A DNA stretch of 64,000 nucleotides, taken from the NCBI RefSeq assembly GCF_002161445.1, contig NZ_NFHT01000011.1:35484-99483 (forward strand). Direction: 5' to 3'. The position numbers were made by a program, and so were the translations under genes. This DNA comes from Alistipes sp. An66 (GTDB lineage Bacteria > Bacteroidota > Bacteroidia > Bacteroidales > Rikenellaceae). Position 1 is the first letter of the stretch. The number at the start of each line of letters is the position of its first letter. Shown here piece after piece: positions 1-9,353 of the stretch. Below the pieces are notes generated by a model. The model saw only the letters and a program-made list of their open reading frames with translations. It made no database searches and was not told the DNA's origin.

Positions 1-138
1 CGCAAGGAGTGTCTGACAAACCGCCAAATCGCACTTCAACTGTCCATTTCGGAAAAGACCGTAGAAAAACACATCCAACTATCGTTGAAATACCTACGGA
101 ATAACCTGCTCATTTTCTTTATTTTCTGGAGCCTCTGA
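1..138 (+). CDS. ECF RNA polymerase sigma factor, C-terminal fragment (gene starts outside window)
   Basis: The first 45 codons read in frame to TGA at 136-138 and contain LTNRQIALQLSISEKTVEKH, the region 4 helix-turn-helix that reads the -35 promoter element in extracytoplasmic-function sigma factors. The wording and the following HIQLSLKYLR are typical of the large Bacteroidota sigma family that normally pairs with a FecR-type anti-sigma factor and a SusC/SusD transporter. Here the next genes lie on the opposite strand and converge on it, so no anti-sigma partner is visible in the window. A LuxR-type response regulator has a similar helix-turn-helix and is the main alternative. Confidence 0.75.
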   Translation, partial: RKECLTNRQIALQLSISEKTVEKHIQLSLKYLRNNLLIFFIFWSL

Positions 139-183
139 CCTCAAAAGGCTTATGCTCGGGGATGTCTGATCCGCTCCTGCCGA

Positions 184-223
184 CAAAAAACGGGACTCGC
201 CTTGAATGCGAATCCCGTTTCCC
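184..223 (-). terminator. Rho-independent terminator after PUL1 susD
   Basis: A 13-bp stem (188-200 with 208-220, one G-T pair) closes a 7-nt loop. On the minus strand it is followed by a run of T residues (complement of 185-190), so it ends the minus-strand PUL1 transcript. The plus-strand side lacks a T-run. Confidence 0.8.
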
Positions 224-240
224 CAAATACGGATTCCGGA

Positions 241-1932
241 TCACCATCCGGGATTGTTCTCCCCGATGGCTTTGTTGACCGACATCTCCAACTCCGGAAT
301 CGGCATCAACTGATGTTTGGCATCCACATTCCGGAAGGGACGCGCCATCATCTCCGGCCCCGAAGGATTGGAGTTCATCGGGAAACTGGATCCCGACTGG
401 GTAAAGATCGGATTGTCGACCGACTGTCCCGCCTCATTCACCACCTTCAACGGGATGGCAGCCAACTCCTCGCCGATCTTGTGCATCCGGTCCAGGAAAA
501 TCCCCCAACGCAGCAGATCGAGACGGCGATGCGATTCGAAAGCCAATTCGCGAGCCCGCTCCTGTTGAATATACTCCATAAAGCCGTCAGACACTGGATT
601 GCCGAAGATGTCTTTCACATCGTCGAACATGGTTTTGTCGACATCGGGCAGCGGAGTCAGCGGATCAAACCCGAACGCCCGGCGGCGAACCTGGTTGATC
701 GCCTCCAAAGCCTCCGCCGTAGGCCCTCCGTTGACCTTGTAATCCGCTTCGGCGAACATCAGCAGCACGTCCGAATAACGCAGCAACGGATAATTCGTCG
801 AATTGCCCCACGAATAGACCGGCAGGTTGATCTCGTACTCCCGGCGGAACTTGCCCGGCCAACGGAATCGGAACTCCGCATTATAGGGAACCTGCTCGAA
901 ATAGGCTTCATTCTTGTACATGTAGGGCATGATCGTCCAGTCCCGCCGCAGATCGCCATCCTCAAACGAATCGTAGAACTGCGGCGTCGTATAGAAGACC
1001 CCTCGTCCGCGGGCGATCGATTTTTTGGTCAGATCATCAACCAAATAATCCTGTTTGGTATACATCGGGGTATAATAGGCCACGAACTGACCGGTCTCCT
1101 TCATCTCCGTGGATTCCACGTTCCCGTAACACTCCACCTCGAAAAGCGACTCTCTGATGTCGTACTGATCCTGCATCAGCTTGATGAAGATGTCGCTGAA
1201 ATCCGGATTGAGCGCGCAACTGTTCTCATCCATCAGGCTCTTGGCCCACTTGCGGGCATCGGCATAGTATTCGGGCTTGTCAAGCCGTCCGGCCGCATAG
1301 AGGCAGACTCGGGCCAAAATACCTTTAACAGCCTGCTTGTTCACACGCCCGCCAAATCCGAGGGTCGAGATATCGGCCACCATCTCCCAGGCATCTGTCA
1401 TGTCCCGGATAACGGTTTGGTAGATCGTTTCCGAGGCCACCCGGGGTTGATGTACGTCATCAGCCGACTTGGTCGACTCCAAACGCAGGGGGACATCGCC
1501 CCAATAGGCCGTCAGCAGGAAATGGTAATAGGCCCGGAGAAAAAGTGCTTCTCCTTTGATTTGGCGGATCACAGACTCATCACACGATGCGCGATCGGCA
1601 TTTTCCAGCAGCACATTGGCATTGTCGATCCCTTTGTAGAGATACTGCCACACCAATTTGACGCTGTTGTTGCCCGTATCGTAGTTGTAGTAATAGGGAA
1701 CGAGCTTCGGCGTGGACTCCTTCGAGAAACACTCGTCCGTTCCCTGCGAGAACTCCACGCTCAAATAGACACTGTAACAGTTGCGCAGCGGATCGTAAAT
1801 CGCCGCCAACGCCGATTCCAGCTCCTCCTGGTTGCGGTACCACGTCGACGGAGAGGTGAAATCATAGGGTTCGGTGTCCAGACACGACGTCAGCATGACG
1901 ACGGACACGAACAATATCAGGATTCGTTTCAT
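241..1932 (-). CDS. SusD/RagB-family outer-membrane glycan-binding lipoprotein (PUL1)
   Basis: The 563-residue product begins MKRILILFVSVVMLTSCLD, a lipoprotein signal with the lipobox cysteine at about residue 17, so it should be anchored in the outer membrane and face outward. The body has the SusD/RagB pattern: an N-terminal helical region around ALAAIYDPLRN, then RAYYHFLLTAYWGDVPL, and a C-terminal RRRAFGFDP and ERARELAFESHRRLDLLRWG block typical of the family. SusD proteins form the lid of the SusC transporter and capture oligosaccharide ligands. It is the last gene of the minus-strand operon, 29 bp after susC, and is followed by a strong terminator. The ligand cannot be read from the sequence. 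Confidence 0.95.
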   Translation of the reverse strand: MKRILILFVSVVMLTSCLDTEPYDFTSPSTWYRNQEELESALAAIYDPLRNCYSVYLSVEFSQGTDECFSKESTPKLVPYYYNYDTGNNSVKLVWQYLYKGIDNANVLLENADRASCDESVIRQIKGEALFLRAYYHFLLTAYWGDVPLRLESTKSADDVHQPRVASETIYQTVIRDMTDAWEMVADISTLGFGGRVNKQAVKGILARVCLYAAGRLDKPEYYADARKWAKSLMDENSCALNPDFSDIFIKLMQDQYDIRESLFEVECYGNVESTEMKETGQFVAYYTPMYTKQDYLVDDLTKKSIARGRGVFYTTPQFYDSFEDGDLRRDWTIMPYMYKNEAYFEQVPYNAEFRFRWPGKFRREYEINLPVYSWGNSTNYPLLRYSDVLLMFAEADYKVNGGPTAEALEAINQVRRRAFGFDPLTPLPDVDKTMFDDVKDIFGNPVSDGFMEYIQQERARELAFESHRRLDLLRWGIFLDRMHKIGEELAAIPLKVVNEAGQSVDNPIFTQSGSSFPMNSNPSGPEMMARPFRNVDAKHQLMPIPELEMSVNKAIGENNPGW

Positions 1933-1961
1933 ATGCGGTCTGCAATAGATAAGTTAAACGT

Positions 1962-4900
1962 TCAGAACGAAAGGTTGATGCCCACCGTATAGGTCCGGCT
2001 GCGCGGATAGGAGAGGTAGTCGAAGCCCGGCGTAAGCGGCGAATTGAAAATCGACACCTCGGGATCGTAACCCGTATAAGCAGTCCACGTGAAGAGATTC
2101 TGCGCCGCAAAATAGACCCGAAGTTTCGAGATGTGCAGTTTCGAAAGGATCTGTTTGGGCAGCGTATAACCGATCTGCACGGTCTTCAAACGCAGGTAGG
2201 AGCCGTCTTCGAGCGTCTTGTCCGAATAGTAGGCCACCTTCTGTCCGCCCGGCACATAGTTGTTCGAATGGGGATTCTCCGGAGACCAGCGGTCCACATA
2301 GGAAGCGAACTGGTTCAGTCCGTAACGGTAGGTTCCCTCGAAAAGAATCCGGTTGGCATTCATGATCTTGTTGCCGCCGCTGAACTGGAAGAAGACGTTC
2401 AGGTCGAAGTCCTTCCAGACAAAACTGTTCGAGAAACCGCCGACATACTTCGGATTCGGGTCGCCCAATACCCGACGATCCTCCGTACCGACATGGCCAT
2501 CATTGTCGAAGTCCTTGAAACGGATATATCCGGGCTGGATCTGGTTGCGGGCCATTCCGTTGTCGGGAACATCGTCTTTGAGCACGTATTGCCGGTTCTC
2601 GTGGGGAATCGACGGATCGCTGTCGTTCTGCCACGTGAAGTCGCTGATCTGATAAAGGCCGTCGTAAACCATGCCCACGAACATCGTGATCGGCTTGCCG
2701 ACCCGCGTCTCATAGAGCGGAACGCTCTGATAGTCCGAGTGCCAGTTGATGAACGAATCCATGCTCTGCTCCCCGTCGGCCAGGCCGAGCACTTTCGAAC
2801 GGTTGAACGAGATATTGAAGTTCGTCGTCCACATGAAGTTCTTGGTCTGGATGTTGACCGTATTGAGCGTCAGCTCGAAACCGTAGTTGCGAACGGCTCC
2901 GACGTTCATCATCGCCCGCTGATAACCCGAAGAGAGGGGCAGATTGGCATTCAGGAGCAAGTCATAGGTCTCCTTGTCGTAATAATCCATCGTCAGGGCG
3001 ATCCGTTGGTCGAAGAAACTCAAATCCATACCGACATCCAGGGCTTTCGTACTCTCCCATTTGAGTTTGTAGTTGCCGAGCGACGCCAGTTGTGCTCCCT
3101 GCACCAGTTCGTTGTTCCAGCTGTATCCGTCGACGTTCGTCAGGTTCAACTGCGACATGTAGGCGAAATCCCCCACGCGGTTGTTACCCGTCAGACCGTA
3201 ACTGGCACGGATCTTGGCATCCGAAATCACACGGCTGTCTTTCAGGAAGTTCTCCTGCGAAATCCGATAGGAAACAGATCCCGACGGGAAGTATCCCCAC
3301 TTGTTCCCGGCGGGGAATTTCGACGACCCGTCGGCCCGGAACGAGAAAGTAAGGTAGTACTTGTGCTTGTAGTCGTAATTCACGCGAGCCAGCCCCGACA
3401 TCATGCGGTTGATCGATTTCGACGAAATGAGCGGCTGGGCTACGCCCTCGTCCAGCCCCGAAATGCCCAGACTTTCGCGGGGAACGTTCCAGGCCGTACC
3501 GCGGAAATTCGAGAACTTGTACTCCTGAACCGTCACACCGGCAACCACATTCAGATGGTGGCTTTTATTGAACGTGCGGTCGAAGGTCAGCGTATTCTCG
3601 TTGAGCAGCGACTGCCGCGTTTCATACTGCGCATATCCGTTGACGCCCTTGATGACACCGGCGATCTTCTGTGAATAGGGGTGCTTGCTGTTGAAGAAGT
3701 CTTCCAGAATCGCCACATTCCGGTTGATACCGCCCGTCACGCGCAGTTTCAGGTATTTTCCGAAGCGGTACTCCCCGTAGACATTGGCCACGAAGTTGCT
3801 CTGTCCGTAATCCTTCTCTTCGTTGTTCAGATAAAGCATCGGGTTGTAGCGGTTGCCCCAGGTCGTCATTTCGACGATCTCGGTATCCTCGTCGGCGTTG
3901 AGCAGATCATCGATATTGCCGCCTGTCACGGGACGGTAGCCCCACATGTTGTACATCAGCGTCAACGATGCTTCGGCGTTGCTCGACGGCATGCGCACCG
4001 AGGTCCCGTACTGATTGGTCCACGAGTAGCTGGTATTGAAGCCTACCTTGAAGTTCTTCGAAGCCTCGATGTCCAGACGCAGCCGGCCCGACACCCGGTC
4101 ATAACCCGACTGACGGACGACGCCCTCCTGTCCCATGTAGTTGAGCGACGCCGCATACTTCACGGCCTTCGTACCGCCGGTCAGCGACACCGTATGATTG
4201 TGCATGGGCGCCACTTGCAGAACCCGCTCCTGCCAGTCGATGTACTGCGCATGGCGGTAATACTCCAACGTCCGGGTGTCGAGTCCCAGCGAGTTGGGTT
4301 TCAGATAGCTCTGACGCGCCTGATAGGGGTCGATTTCGAGTTGCAGCTTCACAAACTCATAGGGATTCATCAGTTCCATGCGGTTCGTCGTGTTCTGCAA
4401 GCCGAACGAACCTTCGTAGCTCACCTGCGCACGTCCTTCGCGTCCGCTGCGGGTCGTGATCATGATGACGCCGTTGGCACCGCGCGCGCCATAGATGGCC
4501 GTCGACGAGGCATCCTTCAGGACATCGATCGACACGATGTCCGCAGGGTTCAGCGATGAGGCATTGAAACTCTCCAACGGGAAGCCGTCCACCACGTAGA
4601 GCGGCGAACTGTCCTGCGTCAGCGAGTTCTGTCCCCGCACGATGATGTTGATCGACGACCCCGGCTCGCCTTCGCTCGAAGTGACCTGCACACCGGCGAC
4701 ACGTCCGGCCAACGCCTCGTCGAACGAACGCACGGGAGCCTTGTTCATCTCCGAAGTATTGACCGACGCCACGGAACCCGTCAGGTCGGCACGCCGCACA
4801 TAACCGTAACCGACAACGACCACTTCGTCGATCGCGCTCGTCTCCTCCTCCAGGACAACGTCGACGAGGGTTCGTTTCCCGACCCGGATTTCCCGGGAGG

Positions 4901-5198
4901 CGTATCCCAGCATGGAGAAGAGCAGATCGGACTGATCGCCCTTGACGCGGATCGTGTATTTCCCCTCGGCATTGGTCGTCGTACCACGCTGCGAACCCTT
5001 TTCCAGGATCGTAACGCCGACCATCGGCGTACCCGATTCATCCGTGACCGAACCGCTCACCTGTCGGCCTTGTGGCTGCGCGAAGGAGCCCAGACTCCAG
5101 CATACGGCCATGAGCCACAGGCAAAGTCTCCACCCCGCTCCCGCGTGCGGCACTCCGGGGAAACGGGTATTTGTCCTTCGAAGTAAAAAGTTCTTCAT
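1962..5198 (-). CDS. SusC/RagA-family TonB-dependent outer-membrane transporter (PUL1)
   Basis: About 1078 residues. After a signal peptide (WRLCLWLMAVCWSLGSFAQ) comes a carboxypeptidase-regulatory-like domain (QVSGSVTDESGTPMVGVTI), a plug domain (DEVVVVGYGYVRRADLTGSV, then VRGQNSLTQDSSPLYVVDG) and a 22-strand barrel ending in a terminal phenylalanine (NLSF). This is the glycan importer of the pair with susD. I chose the ATG at 5196-5198 (MKNFLLRRTN) because the signal peptide follows it; an in-frame extension to 5282 would overlap the GH115 coding end by 50 bases and adds no export signal. It lies 34 bp downstream of GH115 with no promoter motif, so it is probably read from the operon start some 9 kb upstream. 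Confidence 0.95.
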   Translation of the reverse strand: MKNFLLRRTNTRFPGVPHAGAGWRLCLWLMAVCWSLGSFAQPQGRQVSGSVTDESGTPMVGVTILEKGSQRGTTTNAEGKYTIRVKGDQSDLLFSMLGYASREIRVGKRTLVDVVLEEETSAIDEVVVVGYGYVRRADLTGSVASVNTSEMNKAPVRSFDEALAGRVAGVQVTSSEGEPGSSINIIVRGQNSLTQDSSPLYVVDGFPLESFNASSLNPADIVSIDVLKDASSTAIYGARGANGVIMITTRSGREGRAQVSYEGSFGLQNTTNRMELMNPYEFVKLQLEIDPYQARQSYLKPNSLGLDTRTLEYYRHAQYIDWQERVLQVAPMHNHTVSLTGGTKAVKYAASLNYMGQEGVVRQSGYDRVSGRLRLDIEASKNFKVGFNTSYSWTNQYGTSVRMPSSNAEASLTLMYNMWGYRPVTGGNIDDLLNADEDTEIVEMTTWGNRYNPMLYLNNEEKDYGQSNFVANVYGEYRFGKYLKLRVTGGINRNVAILEDFFNSKHPYSQKIAGVIKGVNGYAQYETRQSLLNENTLTFDRTFNKSHHLNVVAGVTVQEYKFSNFRGTAWNVPRESLGISGLDEGVAQPLISSKSINRMMSGLARVNYDYKHKYYLTFSFRADGSSKFPAGNKWGYFPSGSVSYRISQENFLKDSRVISDAKIRASYGLTGNNRVGDFAYMSQLNLTNVDGYSWNNELVQGAQLASLGNYKLKWESTKALDVGMDLSFFDQRIALTMDYYDKETYDLLLNANLPLSSGYQRAMMNVGAVRNYGFELTLNTVNIQTKNFMWTTNFNISFNRSKVLGLADGEQSMDSFINWHSDYQSVPLYETRVGKPITMFVGMVYDGLYQISDFTWQNDSDPSIPHENRQYVLKDDVPDNGMARNQIQPGYIRFKDFDNDGHVGTEDRRVLGDPNPKYVGGFSNSFVWKDFDLNVFFQFSGGNKIMNANRILFEGTYRYGLNQFASYVDRWSPENPHSNNYVPGGQKVAYYSDKTLEDGSYLRLKTVQIGYTLPKQILSKLHISKLRVYFAAQNLFTWTAYTGYDPEVSIFNSPLTPGFDYLSYPRSRTYTVGINLSF

Positions 5199-5232
5199 AT
5201 TATTGGTGTTAAAGGTTTTACAAATAGATTTG

Positions 5233-8004
5233 TCATCTGGTGAATCCGTCGAAAACATAGGGTGTGCGCTCCGTGCGGTCAAGGGCGACTCCGTCGAGGA
5301 TCATCGCTTCGTCGAGCGGTTCGATCCCGATCCGGTGGAGGCCTGCGGCGAGGTCCGTCCGCAGGCTGCACCGCGCCTGATTGCGCAGGACATTGACCTT
5401 CCAGGACTCTTCACCGAAGGTCTCCCGGATGTCGAAGACCCCACGCTCCTCGCCGTCGACCGTCAGGCGGAAACGGAGCGTTTTCGACACGGCAGGATGC
5501 TGCGGCAGGAAGCAGATGATGACGGAGGTCGCGCCGGTGCGGTCGCTGCGGAGCAGATACTCGGCCCGGCAACCCTTTTCAAGGTGTACGACCCGGCCAC
5601 TCTGTCCCAGTCCTTCGATGCACACCGCACCGTCAGCCCGGTCGTAACCGGCGCCGGCCACCGCTGCGACTCCGGCTACCATGGGAACGCCCGGCATGCC
5701 GGAGTCATCCTCGCATTCCACGACAAAACGACAGGTCCGTTCTCCCAAGCGGATGGTAAAGGAGTCCCCCGAACGGGCCTTGCGTGAGAAATCGGCCCGC
5801 AGCACCAACCGTTCGTGCGAAGGAGTCATCCGCACCCGCTCCATATCGATCCATGTCGGCATCGAACCGATCGCGGCATCGGAGGATGAAAAGAGGTGAA
5901 TCGCCACTTCGTTGCCTGCCGAGCGGACGAATCGCGGCAAACGGACCATATCGGAAGAAACCGGAGCAGCGGCGCCCTCCACCCACAACAGCGAACGGGT
6001 TTCCATTGGAAACTCCCCGAATGCAGGGGCTGCAAAGACCGGCAGATTCCGCGGCGTCATGGACATCATGTCGCGCCATTTTCCGCCGGCCGTCTCCCGG
6101 TTGTAACGATCGGTCAACAGGCGGATCGAATCGTAGGCCTGTCGGGATGCAGCGGCATACTCCGCGCCGGCAGCCAATCCTTCGGCCGCATAACGGCGGG
6201 CATATTGTGCGCAGAGCCACTTTTTATTCATCAGCGCAGCCCCCTCGACCGGATAGCGGACCAATTCGAACCAGGCATCCTGCCGGTCGGCCGGGAGTCG
6301 TTCCGCCAACCGCCGCACCGCAGCCTGCAATCGCCCGTAGGCTTCCAGACGGGCGAATCCCTCCCGGCCGAACGAATCGAATTCCGTATCGGCAACGGGC
6401 GTAATACCGCCCTTGACCCCCGGCTGCTGGATCCGGCTCCATCCCATGTGTTCGGGCTTGCGCTCCGCCGCCAGCCGATAATGCTCCTGCAACAACGCAA
6501 AGGCTTCCGGAGCCACCTCTTCGCCGAACTCCCGGGCCAGCCAGCGCTGCCGGTGTGCTCCGACCGTCTCCGTAGTCACAGCATCAATTCGCCAGGCCAT
6601 ATCGAGGAAGAGCTCCGTATGGTATTCCGCCGGTTTCAGGTCTCCGACATTCAGGATCCAGATCTTCCGGGCGCCGTACTCCCACGCACGCTGCATCTCG
6701 GCAACCATCAGAGCCGGCTGCGAAGTCGTGAGCCACAGATAGTCGTGCGGCTTTCCATAATACGACACATGGTAGTAGACGCCGGCTCCGCCGTTGCGGG
6801 CCCGCTCCGCGGCATTCGACAGACGGGTGATATAGCCGTAATTGTCATCGCACCACATCAGCGTCACGTCGTCGGGCACCTCCACGCCGTTGTTGTAGAT
6901 ATCGAGGACCTCCTTGTAGGGAACGAAAATTTGCGGGATTACCGTGACCGGGCGGTGCAGCTCCTCCGCCAGCATGCGGCGCTGGGCCCGGATCACCTCG
7001 TTGGTCAATGCCGTCTGTTCATCGAGCGTCTCCGCACCGGCCATCTCCCCGTCGTGCACGCCCCGCATGCCCAACGTAAAGATATTTTCATCCCGGGCCA
7101 CCTCCCGCACCCGATCCCGCCAGTAGCGAAGCACTCCGGTCCGATTCGAGGCAAAGTCATAGGCGCCGAAGCGGGTTTCGTCCCACTCCCCGACGTTGTT
7201 GCGCATCATGGGCTCGCAATGCGACGTTCCGACGACGATTCCATAACGTTCGGCCGCCTCGCGGTTTCCCGGGACCCGGTAAAACGCCACCGTCGAGGCG
7301 TGCATCGCCGGCCAAATCGTATTGGCCCGCAGGCGCAGCAGCAGTTCGAAAATCCGGGAATAGGTCTTCGGGCCGAGCTCTCCGGCGACATCGCTCCCCT
7401 CGTAACGGGTCCCCCAGGGATCGAGGCCCCAGTCTTCGTCGTTGAGAAAGATACCCCGATAGCGGACCGACGGCGCTTCCGAACGGTCGTAATCGGCCGG
7501 CAGCGTCAGATCCCGGAGCGGGCGGGGTGTCACGTCAGCCCACCACTCCCAGGGCGAAACGCCCAACAGCCGGGAGAGTTCCAGCACGCCGTAAGCGGTT
7601 CCCCGCGGATCGCTCCCCACGACGAACAGCACCCGCTGTCCGTTCCGGACGGCTTCGCACAGGCGGAACGCCTCCCAACGTCCTGCGAGATCGGCGGTCG
7701 GAACACCCCAGGCTTCGGCCAACGAATCGAGCCCTTCCCGCCCGGAGAGCGTCCCCACGACGACCGTCCCGTCCGCCACGGAGCGGCGGGATTCGAGCGG
7801 ATTGCCGGTCACCCGCTCCGCATCCGCGGCATAGATCGCCAGCGCCGTCCGCACGACCGCCTCCTCCCCGCCCGGGCAGCAAACCGGAGCCGACCGGCCG
7901 TTCCGCACCAGCGGGAAGCCGTCGCGGGCCGCCACCACCGCGGGCAACACACCCGTCAGCAGACCGAGCAACAAATTACGCAGTCGACACAACATGGCTC
8001 CCAT
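5233..8004 (-). CDS. GH115 family alpha-glucuronidase
   Basis: The 923-residue product has a signal peptide (LLLGLLTGVLPAVVAA) and the layout of glycoside hydrolase family 115: an N-terminal domain (VVGTLSGREGLDSLAEAWGV, then VVGSDPRGTAYGVLELSRLL), a barrel beginning SVRYRGIFLNDEDWGLDPWG, the segment WPAMHASTVAFY, and WCDDNYGYITRLSNA, HVSYYGKPHDYLWL and KIWILNVGDLKPAEY. Family members remove alpha-1,2-linked (4-O-methyl-)glucuronic acid from xylan or arabinogalactan; which substrate applies here is not clear. Its start overlaps the stop of the upstream lipoprotein (ATG at 8002-8004 shares bases with TAA at 8004-8006), indicating translational coupling; a GGAG sits just upstream. A second ATG at 7995 is possible. 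Confidence 0.93.
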   Translation of the reverse strand: MGAMLCRLRNLLLGLLTGVLPAVVAARDGFPLVRNGRSAPVCCPGGEEAVVRTALAIYAADAERVTGNPLESRRSVADGTVVVGTLSGREGLDSLAEAWGVPTADLAGRWEAFRLCEAVRNGQRVLFVVGSDPRGTAYGVLELSRLLGVSPWEWWADVTPRPLRDLTLPADYDRSEAPSVRYRGIFLNDEDWGLDPWGTRYEGSDVAGELGPKTYSRIFELLLRLRANTIWPAMHASTVAFYRVPGNREAAERYGIVVGTSHCEPMMRNNVGEWDETRFGAYDFASNRTGVLRYWRDRVREVARDENIFTLGMRGVHDGEMAGAETLDEQTALTNEVIRAQRRMLAEELHRPVTVIPQIFVPYKEVLDIYNNGVEVPDDVTLMWCDDNYGYITRLSNAAERARNGGAGVYYHVSYYGKPHDYLWLTTSQPALMVAEMQRAWEYGARKIWILNVGDLKPAEYHTELFLDMAWRIDAVTTETVGAHRQRWLAREFGEEVAPEAFALLQEHYRLAAERKPEHMGWSRIQQPGVKGGITPVADTEFDSFGREGFARLEAYGRLQAAVRRLAERLPADRQDAWFELVRYPVEGAALMNKKWLCAQYARRYAAEGLAAGAEYAAASRQAYDSIRLLTDRYNRETAGGKWRDMMSMTPRNLPVFAAPAFGEFPMETRSLLWVEGAAAPVSSDMVRLPRFVRSAGNEVAIHLFSSSDAAIGSMPTWIDMERVRMTPSHERLVLRADFSRKARSGDSFTIRLGERTCRFVVECEDDSGMPGVPMVAGVAAVAGAGYDRADGAVCIEGLGQSGRVVHLEKGCRAEYLLRSDRTGATSVIICFLPQHPAVSKTLRFRLTVDGEERGVFDIRETFGEESWKVNVLRNQARCSLRTDLAAGLHRIGIEPLDEAMILDGVALDRTERTPYVFDGFTR

Positions 8005-9203
8005 TATTCTCCTTCACGGACACAGCGCACGATATAGGAATAGTTTCCGGACCCCATCACCGTCGTACGTCCGGCACTCGAAATAGACAACTTTGCAGAG
8101 GAACTGCGGTTGATCTGTAAACGCCAGGCCTGCGGCTGCGCATTGCCGCGCGTTTCACACGACCACGGGCGGATTTCGGGATTCGTACGGGTGGCTCCGA
8201 AGATCTCGCAGTCACTCCGTCCGCCGTCCCGCATGTTCCAATAGAAATAATCGGGTCCCGTGGCATCCGCATCCTTGTTCCATGTCCAGTTTTCCGCTTC
8301 GATGATCCGCCGCATCTGAGCCTCGGTGGGAGCATTCCAACCCTCGGGGCACGGATTGACGGGAGCCGTCTGATTGACCGAAGTGCCGGTCTGTTCAAGC
8401 ATCAGGTCGGGATCGAAAATATCGTTCCACGTGTCCGTTTCTTTAACCGGGATATTCACGCCCGCCACGTCGATTCCGCAGACCAGCGGATAGTAATAGC
8501 CGCCCGGCGCCCCGGCATCGGGAAGAGCGCCCATCGGGACCTCCAGCCCCGGCTGATAGACGGTAATCTGAACCGTCTGGTCGGGCTTGTCCGACACGGC
8601 AACGGCATAAATCGCCTCGTTGGGGAAGAACGTCACGTTGGCCGGAGCCGTAAAACGCAGCGACGTCGGTTTCTCGGCAGGTTCGAGCACCGGCGTGAAG
8701 ACCTCCGAACCGCTGACATAGGTCACCGAAACGGTTCCCGTCCCGGGATTGGCAATGGTCCCCGTATAGGTAGAAGTGCCGTCATCCGCAACCGTATATT
8801 TATAGATACCGCCTCCGAGATCCGCCCCCGGACTGACGGAGAAATAGTTCGAGATTTGGAGCAGCGGGATATAAATCATCTCTCCGGAATAGGTTACACA
8901 CACATAGTCTTCGAGATTGACCTTGCCCGTGTTCTCGCCGATCGAGACGGTAAAGGTATTTGCCGCCGGGTTCGTTTCAAGGACAAAACCCTGCTGTCCG
9001 TCGAGCAGCGAGGCCGTCCAGCCGTTCCCGGCACCGGACGCCGTCACCTCATAGGTCCGCGTAATGGCCTTGTAGGTATTCCGGGGCCAGTCGGTCGTCG
9101 TGGACTTCACGACAAACGTACGTTCCGATCCGATGATTTTCTCCTCGTCGTTGCACGACGCCAACATCAAACCGGAGAGAATCAAAAGTAAAAGTCTTTT
9201 CAT
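8004..9203 (-). CDS. Surface lipoprotein with C-terminal FISUMP-like domain, probable glycan-binding protein of PUL1
   Basis: The 399-residue product starts MKRLLLLILSGLMLASCND, a lipoprotein signal with the cysteine near residue 17. The middle is built of short beta-sandwich-like segments. The C-terminus (CPEGWNAPTEAQMRRIIEA, then SGNYSYIVRCVRE) matches the Fibrobacter succinogenes major paralogous-domain style found in many Bacteroidota surface lipoproteins. Position inside the PUL operon, between a lyase and a glycosidase, suggests the surface glycan-binding protein that accompanies SusCD. No enzyme motif is seen. The start is the ATG at 9201-9203; a 10-codon in-frame extension to 9233 would bury the signal peptide. 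Confidence 0.75.
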   Translation of the reverse strand: MKRLLLLILSGLMLASCNDEEKIIGSERTFVVKSTTTDWPRNTYKAITRTYEVTASGAGNGWTASLLDGQQGFVLETNPAANTFTVSIGENTGKVNLEDYVCVTYSGEMIYIPLLQISNYFSVSPGADLGGGIYKYTVADDGTSTYTGTIANPGTGTVSVTYVSGSEVFTPVLEPAEKPTSLRFTAPANVTFFPNEAIYAVAVSDKPDQTVQITVYQPGLEVPMGALPDAGAPGGYYYPLVCGIDVAGVNIPVKETDTWNDIFDPDLMLEQTGTSVNQTAPVNPCPEGWNAPTEAQMRRIIEAENWTWNKDADATGPDYFYWNMRDGGRSDCEIFGATRTNPEIRPWSCETRGNAQPQAWRLQINRSSSAKLSISSAGRTTVMGSGNYSYIVRCVREGE

Positions 9204-9353
9204 ATTGGGTCTTCGTTTAGTTGGTCTTTCCATTCGTCGGGGCTCCTATCATGCAAGGTAGCCATTTACAGCATGGAGTTCTTATCCGTGCGATTCAAAT
9301 CCTTAATGAAATGATTCAAACTCCGTTCAGGACTTTCCGACCGGGATCCGGAC

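Noticed and set aside
202..1992. 596-codon plus-strand frame opposite susD
   Set aside because: It is the antisense of a clear SusD gene; the translation is rich in His/Arg/Ile with no domain or signal. Long antisense frames are expected in this GC-rich DNA.
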